Source: Anaerolineae bacterium | GTDB lineage: Bacteria; Chloroflexota; Anaerolineae; 4572-78; NAK82 | Direction: 5' to 3' | Assembly: GCA_030598425.1 (NCBI GenBank) | Contig: JAUVPY010000219.1 | Span: forward strand, 1-5,475 | Length of the DNA stretch: 5,475 nt | Part shown: positions 1 to 5,276 of the stretch, in pieces | Position numbering within the stretch: the first letter of the stretch is position 1 | Layout of the letters: each line of letters starts with the position of its first letter | The notes under the pieces: model-generated | Database searches by the model: none | The model's input: the letters and a program-made list of their open reading frames with translations, nothing else | Told to the model about the DNA's origin: nothing | Translations under genes and position numbers: made by a program

Positions 1-179
1 ATGGCGAGGAACTTGACCCGTTCCAACAGGGGATGGCGCTCATCCAGCGCCTCCTCCAAGACTCGGCGATTGAACTGTAGCCAGCTCAGTTCGCGATTGA
101 TGTAGAGGCTGGGATCATTCAGGTCAATCGTCTTATCGGGTACCAGCTCCTTGGCTTTTTGCTGCTTCTTCTTGGTCAT
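1..179 (-). CDS. ppk1: Polyphosphate kinase 1, N-terminal fragment (runs off the left edge)
   Basis: PPK1 reversibly transfers the gamma phosphate of ATP to a growing inorganic polyphosphate chain. Only the first 59 codons are here. They show a lysine-rich start ([12 protein letters not shown]) and then the PPK1 N-terminal signature at residues 26-44, [19 protein letters not shown], followed by [11 protein letters not shown] at 49-59, which is the usual opening of the PPK N domain. The catalytic histidines lie far downstream and cannot be checked. The ATG at 179 is preceded by GGGAGG (190-195) with a 10-base spacer, which supports this start. The gene lies downstream of a SixA-like phosphatase on the same strand, with a 229-base gap that probably carries its own promoter. 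The identification rests on this well-conserved segment; whether the gene is intact is unknown. Confidence 0.9.
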   Translation of the reverse strand, partial: MTKKKQQKAKELVPDKTIDLNDPSLYINRELSWLQFNRRVLEEALDERHPLLERVKFLA

Positions 180-277
180 TGTACTTCGTCCTCCCGTAGT
201 TCAGGTGCGGATGAAGACACTGCGACGTCTATTTGCTCGCTTGCGGCTAGGCCGTGTTGACATTTTGTCCTTGCCCT

Positions 278-314
278 CTGAGGCTCCAGCGAAGAGCCTG
301 ATGAAGTCCCTCAG
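278..314 (-). other. Potential hairpin in the ppk1 leader RNA
   Basis: In the minus-strand transcript AGGCTC (299-294) can pair with GAGCCT (286-281) around a 7-base loop, and CTGAGG (314-309) can pair with CCTCAG (283-278). The two pairings share bases 281-283, so they either form one bulged stem or compete with each other. No U-tract follows, so it is not an intrinsic terminator. It lies about 100 bases upstream of the ppk1 start and could be a leader structure or chance. Confidence 0.25.
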
Positions 315-336
315 GTGTTAACTCAATTGTCAACAC
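315..336. promoter_or_regulatory. Candidate operator: palindromic pair of GTGTTRAC half-sites
   Basis: GTGTTAAC (315-322) and GTCAACAC (329-336) form an inverted repeat with one mismatch and a 6-base spacer. A third half-site, GTGTTGAC, occurs at 254-261. Read on the minus strand, the same block can also be seen as a direct repeat of TTRACA with a 12-base period. It lies just downstream of the proposed ppk1 promoter, where a repressor would block transcription. The repeats are visible; the role as an operator is inferred and the regulator is unknown. Confidence 0.35.
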
Positions 337-350
337 TACCTAGGCCAAAA

Positions 351-386
351 GTATTTTATTTTACCCCTACTCAGGCCAATCTGCAA
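351..386 (-). promoter_or_regulatory. Possible sigma70-type promoter for ppk1
   Basis: On the minus strand TTGCAG (386-381) is followed, after exactly 17 bases, by TAAAAT (363-358), which matches the -10 consensus at 5 of 6 positions inside an AT-rich run (351-363). The -35 match is weak (3 of 6). Transcription would begin near 351, giving a leader of roughly 170 bases for ppk1. The AT-rich patch in an otherwise GC-rich window supports a regulatory role, but the call is tentative. Confidence 0.35.
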
Positions 387-408
387 GACGAAAAATCTGA
401 TCGACCAT

Positions 409-1002
409 TTACTGGATGGCTTTGACCAATCTTGGGATCAAGAACCAGCGCAAGGTGCCGTCGCCCGGTTCCAAATCCGCCCAATCGACGACGCCTGCGT
501 CGATGCAAACCAGCCCTGCAGTTGGAAGTCGAATGGCAAACTCCTCATTCCAGCCCACCCCACCCCGGCCAAGCAGCAAAGCGACCGTTTCTTCAAGGGT
601 TGGATTGTGACCGATCAGCATCGGCCGCTCCACCGTATCGGGCAAGCGCTGCAAGGCCGCGATTAGGTCGTGGCTGCCGCCGCCATAGAAAGCGTCCTCC
701 CAATGAATCGATCTCCTATAGCCACACGCCTCGGCCGCCAGGTCCGCCGTCTGCCTGGCTCGCAAGGCCGGAGAGGATAGAATCCTATCTGGCACGCATT
801 GAAACAGCGCTAACACCTCGCCCATGCGAGGCGCATCCTTGCGGCCACGTTTGGCCAGTGGCCGGTCAAAATCAGCTTGATATGGATCGCTCCAATCTGA
901 TTTGCCATGGCGCAGAACAAGGATCGTTTTCATAAGTCGGCTGCTAGCTTCGAGCCATCTAACGGCACCAAGATCTTTTTGTACATACTCTGCCGCCTTC
1001 AT
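409..1002 (-). CDS. SixA-like phosphohistidine phosphatase (histidine phosphatase superfamily)
   Basis: Members of this branch remove phosphate from phosphohistidine, as E. coli SixA does on ArcB and the nitrogen PTS; the substrate here is unknown. With numbering from the ATG at 1002, the family motifs are clear: LRHGKSDW at 30-37 with the catalytic His32 and its Arg31, SSPALRARQT at 76-85, and the second catalytic histidine in GHNPTLEE at 131-138. The C-terminal LPTAG (159-163) also fits. The start is uncertain. The ATG at 1002 overlaps the stop of the upstream CoA-transferase gene as ATGA, typical of translational coupling. The conserved domain, however, begins at Met24 (ATG at 933, MKTILVLRHGKS), where SixA proteins usually start. 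Neither start has a good Shine-Dalgarno site. I list the longer form. The next gene on the same strand is ppk1, and SixA-like genes are often found near PPK or CHAD genes, so a link to polyphosphate metabolism is possible. Confidence 0.85.
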   Translation of the reverse strand: MKAAEYVQKDLGAVRWLEASSRLMKTILVLRHGKSDWSDPYQADFDRPLAKRGRKDAPRMGEVLALFQCVPDRILSSPALRARQTADLAAEACGYRRSIHWEDAFYGGGSHDLIAALQRLPDTVERPMLIGHNPTLEETVALLLGRGGVGWNEEFAIRLPTAGLVCIDAGVVDWADLEPGDGTLRWFLIPRLVKAIQ

Positions 1003-1763
1003 TGGCGATAGCGACCTGTAGGGTCAAGGTCCTCGCGCATAATGCGCAGTTGGTCAGGCGTTGGCGGCTCAGTCTCCGTCAGGTCATCGGCCACCTGCAG
1101 GGGCCACCCCACCTGCTCCTGTACTGCTTCGACGCTGCAGCCAGGATGCAAGGAGGCAAGCACCATCTCGCGGGTCTTCTCATCAAAGCGTAGGATGCCC
1201 ATATCGGTAATGACGGCCGTCGGTCCCTGACCGTAATCACCCAGGCGGGAGCGGGAGTCGTCGCCGCTGAGATGACCCGGGCTGGTGACAAAATCCAGCC
1301 GCTCCACAAAGGTACGCCGGTTGAGCCGGGCGATAATGAGCACTTTGCGCGCCAGCAAGGCGATTTCGCAGGCCCCACCACTACCCGGCAGACGGACTTT
1401 TGGCCCATGGTATGGACCGATAACGGTCGTGTTCAGGTTACCGTAGCGATCGATCTGGGCCGCACCCAGGAACCCAATGTCAATCAGGCCGCCTTGCAAA
1501 TAATACTGGAATAGCTGTGACATGGGCACCACCGACATGGCGCCGGTCACCAGACACGGGTCACCGATAGATAGTGGCAACCGGCTGGGCCGTGCCCCAT
1601 AGACGCCCGCCTCGTAGACCAGTTCCAGTTCAGGGGCCACGGTACGCTGAGCCAGGTTGCAGGCGATGTTGGGCAGACCGATTCCCACAAAGACCACGCG
1701 GGCATCGACCAACTCTCGCGCTGAGGCGACGATCATCATCTCAGATGCCGAATAATCGGCCAT
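999..1763 (-). CDS. CoA-transferase family I, beta subunit (GctB/AtoA-like)
   Basis: The beta subunit carries the catalytic glutamate of two-subunit CoA-transferases, which move CoA from an acyl-CoA to a free acid through a glutamyl-CoA intermediate. The protein is 254 aa, normal for the family. Motifs: GIGLP at 27-31; LVYEAG at 48-53, where Glu51 aligns with the catalytic Glu of glutaconate CoA-transferase beta; QIDRYGNLN at 103-111; LPGSGGA at 125-131. The retained Glu argues for a true transferase rather than an IpdB-type hydrolase, which from memory lacks it. The ATG at 1763 is preferred over the in-frame GTG at 1772: GGGAG (1774-1778) is 10 bases from the ATG but only 1 base from the GTG, and MADYSASEMM is the usual family start. 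It follows the alpha gene closely and overlaps sixA by 4 bases at its 3' end, so the three are probably one operon. The acid substrate cannot be read from sequence. Confidence 0.88.
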   Translation of the reverse strand: MADYSASEMMIVASARELVDARVVFVGIGLPNIACNLAQRTVAPELELVYEAGVYGARPSRLPLSIGDPCLVTGAMSVVPMSQLFQYYLQGGLIDIGFLGAAQIDRYGNLNTTVIGPYHGPKVRLPGSGGACEIALLARKVLIIARLNRRTFVERLDFVTSPGHLSGDDSRSRLGDYGQGPTAVITDMGILRFDEKTREMVLASLHPGCSVEAVQEQVGWPLQVADDLTETEPPTPDQLRIMREDLDPTGRYRQ

Positions 1764-1784
1764 GTCAATCACGCTCCCATCGAT

Positions 1785-2699
1785 CTATCGGTACTGCCCG
1801 TAGTTTACCTGGCCGCTCCAGGCGTCGCCGGGTTGAAGCTTGTCCCACGCCTGGGCTCCCATCTTCTCCACATAGTCGGCCCGCCCCGACAACCCATGGA
1901 CCCATTCGTCAAGCCAGGCCGACAGTGCCTGGTGATCGCGGGAGATAGGATCCCAGGCCAGGTAGAACTGGGTATCTCGATCGTAATAGCCCTGGGCATA
2001 GGATGGATGCGCGCCGTACGGCTCATGGACCACCGCGTCCACGATGAGGCCAGGTATGACGGTACGGTTAGGATCGGCGCGGACGACCGCCTCGTCCACA
2101 ATTTCCTCAGCCACGACGATGACGCGCACGGCGGCGAATGCGGCCTCAGCCTGCATACCCGTCAGCCCCCAGATGTGTGCATTCCCTTTTTCATCGGCGC
2201 GCTGAACGTGCACAACTGTTACATCAGGGTTGAGTGGCGGAACGACGTAGACCTGACCATCGCCGTAGGGATCCGCCACCTGCCTGATGCGCGGGTTAGC
2301 CGAGGGCAAGTCGGAGCCAGCAAAGGTCCGCACTGGATAAAAGGGGAGCTTCGCTGCACCAGCGATAAACCGCCCTACCAAGCCAAAGTGTGAATACTCC
2401 TCCACCTCCAATGGAGCAGGGATTCCTTTCTCTACGGCTCGGCGCACCGCGTGAAGCGACCCAACGCCGGGGTTGCCCAGATAAGAGAAGACGAGTTTGC
2501 TGGCGCATCCTGCGGCGATCATCTGGTCATATATCAGGTCAGGGGTAAGACGACAAAGGATGAGGTCACGCTTCCCCTGGCGAATGATCTCGTGGCCAGC
2601 AGCGAAACAGATGAGGTGGGTGAAGCCTTCAATAGCAACCGTATCGCCATCACGCACCAGCTGGGCGATGGCATCTTTCATCGTAGTGACTTTGCTCAC
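1785..2699 (-). CDS. CoA-transferase family I, alpha subunit (GctA/IpdA-like)
   Basis: Partner of the beta subunit directly downstream; together they form the usual heteromeric, cytosolic CoA-transferase. The protein is 304 aa from the chosen start. Visible family features: IEGFTH at 23-28, TPDLIYDQM at 52-60, GNPGVGS at 75-81 (glycine-rich, near the CoA site), LNPDVTVVHVQRAD at 156-169 followed by GN, and HPSYAQGYYDRD at 231-242, a stretch shared with IpdA/GctA-type proteins. The start is the GTG at 2699: AAGGAG (2710-2715) lies 10 bases upstream and the product begins MSKVTTMKDAIAQLVRDG, as relatives do. The longer reading from an ATG at 2735 would begin inside a terminator hairpin and is rejected. 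Substrate candidates are glutaconate, acetoacetate or another short dicarboxylic or keto acid; the sequence does not decide between them. Confidence 0.88.
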   Translation of the reverse strand: MSKVTTMKDAIAQLVRDGDTVAIEGFTHLICFAAGHEIIRQGKRDLILCRLTPDLIYDQMIAAGCASKLVFSYLGNPGVGSLHAVRRAVEKGIPAPLEVEEYSHFGLVGRFIAGAAKLPFYPVRTFAGSDLPSANPRIRQVADPYGDGQVYVVPPLNPDVTVVHVQRADEKGNAHIWGLTGMQAEAAFAAVRVIVVAEEIVDEAVVRADPNRTVIPGLIVDAVVHEPYGAHPSYAQGYYDRDTQFYLAWDPISRDHQALSAWLDEWVHGLSGRADYVEKMGAQAWDKLQPGDAWSGQVNYGQYR

Positions 2700-2709
2700 C
2701 GCGTTGTGA

Positions 2710-2715
2710 CTCCTT
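2710..2715 (-). promoter_or_regulatory. Ribosome binding site of the CoA-transferase alpha gene
   Basis: AAGGAG on the minus strand, 10 bases upstream of the GTG at 2699. It decides the start codon. It lies only about 4 bases after the U-tract of the upstream terminator, leaving no room for a separate promoter between them. Confidence 0.75.
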
Positions 2716-2719
2716 TTGG

Positions 2720-2760
2720 AACAAAACAGGGTCACAGGGATTTCAGCCCCCGTGACCCTG
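2720..2760 (-). terminator. Intrinsic terminator after the aldehyde dehydrogenase gene
   Basis: In the minus-strand RNA, CAGGGTCAC (2760-2752) pairs perfectly with GTGACCCTG (2735-2727). The stem continues with a G-U pair (2751/2736) and three G-C pairs (2750-2748 with 2739-2737), giving 13 pairs around an 8-base loop. UUUUGUU follows (2726-2720). On the plus strand the G-U pair becomes an A/C mismatch and no U-tract follows, so it is oriented for minus-strand transcription. It ends the dehydrogenase transcript 42 bases after its stop codon and sits in the leader of the CoA-transferase genes, where it may act as a partial terminator or attenuator. Confidence 0.85.
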
Positions 2761-2802
2761 CGCCTCTACTGCATTACGCCCCAATCGACAGTTATCGCCT
2801 TG

Positions 2803-4374
2803 TTATCCAATAACCGTCCGGCTCTGCTCGTGCATATATAGCGCTAACGTGTAGAGCCCACCGATGCCCTTTCCGCTGGAGCCACTCCCCTTCCAGCCAC
2901 CGAACACTTGCACGCCGGGCCAAGCCCCGGTCGTCGCTCCGGCCGCCCGATTGGCATAGGTGGTACCGGCCTGGATGTTCTCGAAGAACCAATCGGTTTC
3001 CTCGCCGAAGAAGCCAGCGGTCAAGCCATACACCGTATCATTCGCCTTCTCCATAGCCTCCTCCAACGTTTTGGTTTTTGCAATGTGCAGAATAGGCAGG
3101 AACAGCTCCGTTCTTGCCAATTCGTGATCCTCGGGCAGCCCCTCGACGATAGCTGGCTCGACAAAGTAACCTTTGGAGAATTCCCCTTCGGTTAATACGC
3201 CTCCGCCGACCAAAACCTCACCATCGGCTCGCGCCATTTCCATGAAGCGTTGGTAGTCTTCGTAGGCCTTCTTGTTGATGACGGTGCCCATAAAAGCGTC
3301 GCGGCGAGTCGGATCAGCGACTTTCGCGGCACGAGTCATCTCCAACAGCTTGGCCTTGAACTCATCGTACACATCCTCTTGAACGTACACGCGCGAGCAG
3401 GCTGAACACTTCTGGCCGTCCATGCCAAAGGCTGCCCGCATCACACCGGTCGCCGCCCGGTTCAAGTCGGCGGTGCTGGAGACAACGGTGGGATTCTTAC
3501 CCCCCATTTCGATAATAGCCGGGCGAGGGTATGCCCCATGGGCCGCCGTACCGTAGACCATCATTCCCACATCATACGAGCCGGTAAAAGTCCAGCCGTC
3601 GATGCCAGGATTGTCCAATAACTCCTGCCCCACAGTGCCACCAGGCCCGCTGACGTAGTTAAACACCCCGGCTGGCAAACCAGGTTCGGCGAAGAGTTCA
3701 GCCGTCTTCCAGCCATTGTAAGGGGTGTCTGAAGAGCCTTTGAAGACGACTGTGTTCCCCGTCACCAGGGCAGCGGCGATGGGTGCCGCTGAGAGGGCCA
3801 TCGGGAAGTTAAACGGGGATATCACCGCCCACACGCCATAGGGGCGAAGCACGCTGAAGTTCTTTTCCTTGGGATCATCGGGATTTAGCTTGCCCAGCTC
3901 ATTGACAAAGCCGCTATTCTTCTCCATCGAGTCGGCATAATAACGTAGCAGGTCTGCAGTCTCCTCCACTTCACCAAGTGCCTCGAGTCGACTTTTGCCC
4001 ACCTCTTGGATCATCAACGCGCTCAGATCAAAGCTATTGTCGCTGATCTTCTCGGCGATAGCCCGGATGAAAGCCACGCGCTCTTGCCAGGGAGTCTCAC
4101 ACCAACCAGGGAATGCAGCTCTGGCAGCCGCGAGAGCTGCCTGGGCCTGCTCCACCGTCCCCTTCTGGGCAGTGCACAGATGCACTTCGGTGTTGATGGG
4201 GCTGTAGCTCTCGAACTTCTCTTCGGCATAGGCCTTTTCCCCATTTATGAACATGGGGACTTCCGTGCCCAACCACCCAGCCTTAACGCGGTCGATCGCC
4301 TCGTCGTAGGCCGACTGCAACTCCTCGTTATCAGCCGACATAGTGGCATAGGTGATCTTAAATTCTTTCGCCAT
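2803..4374 (-). CDS. Aldehyde dehydrogenase, likely L-glutamate gamma-semialdehyde (P5C) dehydrogenase
   Basis: NAD(P)-dependent oxidation of an aldehyde to an acid; in the assigned group, glutamate semialdehyde (from P5C, the product of proline oxidation) to glutamate. Length 523 aa, close to Thermus-type P5C dehydrogenases. Motifs: oxyanion Asn189 in SPFNFP (186-191); Lys212 in VVFKGSS; FTGS at 263-266 in the nucleotide-binding fold; general base Glu289 in IIEMGGKN; catalytic Cys323 in GQKCSACSR (320-328), a phrase characteristic of P5C dehydrogenases. The extended N-terminus (ITYATMSADNEEL) and the C-terminal MHEQSRTVIG also fit this group. Oddity: the motif normally reading E-x-F-G-P is ELFLP at 423-427. 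The start is well supported: AAGGAGG (4382-4388) with a 7-base spacer. No proline dehydrogenase gene is in the window. A different semialdehyde substrate is possible, given the CoA-transferase next door. The family is nearly certain; the substrate is only probable. Confidence 0.85.
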   Translation of the reverse strand: MAKEFKITYATMSADNEELQSAYDEAIDRVKAGWLGTEVPMFINGEKAYAEEKFESYSPINTEVHLCTAQKGTVEQAQAALAAARAAFPGWCETPWQERVAFIRAIAEKISDNSFDLSALMIQEVGKSRLEALGEVEETADLLRYYADSMEKNSGFVNELGKLNPDDPKEKNFSVLRPYGVWAVISPFNFPMALSAAPIAAALVTGNTVVFKGSSDTPYNGWKTAELFAEPGLPAGVFNYVSGPGGTVGQELLDNPGIDGWTFTGSYDVGMMVYGTAAHGAYPRPAIIEMGGKNPTVVSSTADLNRAATGVMRAAFGMDGQKCSACSRVYVQEDVYDEFKAKLLEMTRAAKVADPTRRDAFMGTVINKKAYEDYQRFMEMARADGEVLVGGGVLTEGEFSKGYFVEPAIVEGLPEDHELARTELFLPILHIAKTKTLEEAMEKANDTVYGLTAGFFGEETDWFFENIQAGTTYANRAAGATTGAWPGVQVFGGWKGSGSSGKGIGGLYTLALYMHEQSRTVIG

Positions 4375-4449
4375 ACCGCGACCTCCTTGTTTTAGTATAG
4401 CCGCGCATCAGAATCCCGCACAGGATCTGTCGTATCTTAACTGTCTGCC

Positions 4450-4478
4450 ATCGTATCACTTACTGAGTGCTCTGTCAG
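4450..4478 (-). promoter_or_regulatory. Probable promoter of the aldehyde dehydrogenase gene
   Basis: On the minus strand CTGACA (4478-4473, 5 of 6 matches to -35) is followed after 17 bases by TACGAT (4455-4450, 4 of 6 matches to -10). A TG one base upstream of the -10 gives an extended -10 element. Transcription would start near 4443, leaving a leader of about 70 bases. A second -10-like TATACT (4399-4394) is closer to the gene but lacks a -35 and would start transcription almost within the ribosome binding site. Confidence 0.5.
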
Positions 4479-4487
4479 GATGACAGA
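4471..4487. promoter_or_regulatory. Perfect 17-bp palindrome, candidate operator
   Basis: TCTGTCA, a 3-base spacer, then TGACAGA: a perfect 7-3-7 inverted repeat covering the proposed -35 of the dehydrogenase promoter, the right size for a dimeric repressor. It is also 13 bases after the otsB stop, so in RNA it could be a short hairpin, but no U-tract follows. A related TCTGTC occurs at 4426-4431. Confidence 0.45.
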
Positions 4488-4500
4488 CATCATTTCTACA

Positions 4501-5271
4501 TCATCGCAGCGCTTCAAGCCATTGGCGCACGGCCTGGGGTGATTCCAGGCGACAATCTGCCTGCGTATGGCTGGGTTCCCTGGACACCAGAATGGCGATT
4601 CCTCCGTGTGCTTTGATCACACCAAATGCCTCCTCATCTTTGTCGTCATCGCCCGCGTAGACGGGCAACGCACCAGGCCAAGGATAGCGCTCCAACAAAT
4701 ACTCCACCGTTCGCCCTTTGTGCGCCAAGGTAGGTCCAATCTCCAGAAACTTATGCCCACCCAGCAGGCGGAAGGGGCCTAAAGACGCCACCTCGGTCGC
4801 CATCTGACGAGCCCCGTCCAACACCCTTTCGGCCTCGTCCTCAGCCGCGAAGCGCGCGTGGAGGGCCAACGCCCAACCTTTGTCCTCCAGAAAGAAGCCC
4901 TCACGACCGGCCATTAATTGTTCCCAGCGCGGCTTGAGGGCATCCAACGCCGGGCGGATGGTTTCGTACACTACCCGGTTGCTCTGCTCCCCCTCTGGTG
5001 TCTGCATCTCGACGCCATAGGTACCAGCCAGCAGCACACCGGGTACTGGCACCAGCGACCGAACGTGGCTCAGTCGTCGGCCACTGATCACACTAATGCG
5101 AAGTCGCGAATGCCGGGCAAGCCTGGTAAGCAAGTCTACAAGCTCTGGATCGGGATCGACGTGTTCCGGCGTGGGAGCAAAGTCAGCCAACGTGCCATCG
5201 TAATCCAGGAAAAGCCATAGACGCCTGGCCTGGGCCAGAGTCTCGTTCAGATTTTCGGACATACGCAGCAT
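4501..5271 (-). CDS. otsB: Trehalose-6-phosphate phosphatase (HAD superfamily, OtsB family)
   Basis: Removes phosphate from trehalose 6-phosphate to give trehalose, a compatible solute. The protein is 256 aa, typical for the family. HAD motifs in order: LDYDGTL at 22-28 with nucleophile Asp23 and acid/base Asp25; SGR at 63-65 (motif II); AGTYGVE at 82-88, the variant of the AGxHGxE cap motif; GHKFLEIGP at 172-180 followed by Lys185-Gly186 (motif III); and GDDDKDEEAF at 207-216, the Mg-binding motif IV (usually GDDxTDExxF). The ATG at 5271 is 5 bases after the stop of the upstream glycosyltransferase. GGAGG (5284-5288) is 12 bases upstream, inside that gene's last codons, so translation is probably coupled; an in-frame ATG at 5262 is an alternative. 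The neighbour looks like a GT4 enzyme rather than OtsA (GT20), so the phosphorylated substrate could be made by another enzyme, or the phosphatase could act on a related sugar phosphate. Confidence 0.87.
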   Translation of the reverse strand: MLRMSENLNETLAQARRLWLFLDYDGTLADFAPTPEHVDPDPELVDLLTRLARHSRLRISVISGRRLSHVRSLVPVPGVLLAGTYGVEMQTPEGEQSNRVVYETIRPALDALKPRWEQLMAGREGFFLEDKGWALALHARFAAEDEAERVLDGARQMATEVASLGPFRLLGGHKFLEIGPTLAHKGRTVEYLLERYPWPGALPVYAGDDDKDEEAFGVIKAHGGIAILVSREPSHTQADCRLESPQAVRQWLEALR

Positions 5272-5276
5272 TATGC

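Larger units (their letters stand above)
247..343. repeat. Imperfect inverted repeat, about 97 bp, in the ppk1 leader
   Basis: The ends of this stretch are complementary. CTAGG (247-251) pairs with CCTAG (339-343), then a 2x2 mismatch, then GTGTTGACA (254-262) pairs perfectly with TGTCAACAC (328-336). The inner loop is 65 bases. It could be a pair of separated operator sites, a long-range leader structure, or the remnant of a small MITE-like element. No clear target-site duplication flanks it, and no coding capacity is visible inside. The pairing is seen directly; the function is unknown. Confidence 0.45.

Noticed and set aside
257..279. TTGACA on the plus strand at 257-262 as a promoter
   Set aside because: No -10-like hexamer at 16-18 bases downstream and no plus-strand gene to serve.
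211..321. 36-aa plus-strand frame (MKTLRRLFARLRLG...) in the ppk1 upstream region
   Set aside because: Short, on the opposite strand, crosses the inverted repeat, and has no clear ribosome binding site or family resemblance; probably chance.
432..935. 167-codon plus-strand frame opposite the SixA-like gene
   Set aside because: Arg/Pro/Ser-rich low-complexity translation typical of an antisense shadow; the minus strand has clear family motifs.
1833..2393. 186-codon plus-strand frame opposite the CoA-transferase alpha gene
   Set aside because: No recognisable domain; the minus-strand gene explains the openness of the frame.
2789..2812. Direct repeat of GATAAC with an 11-base period at the end of the dehydrogenase gene (minus strand)
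   Set aside because: Only two copies, one containing the stop codon; no -35 at proper spacing, so neither promoter nor operator is supported.
4471..4487. Palindrome as a terminator for otsB
   Set aside because: Only 7 pairs with a 3-base loop and no following U-tract on the minus strand; an operator fits better.
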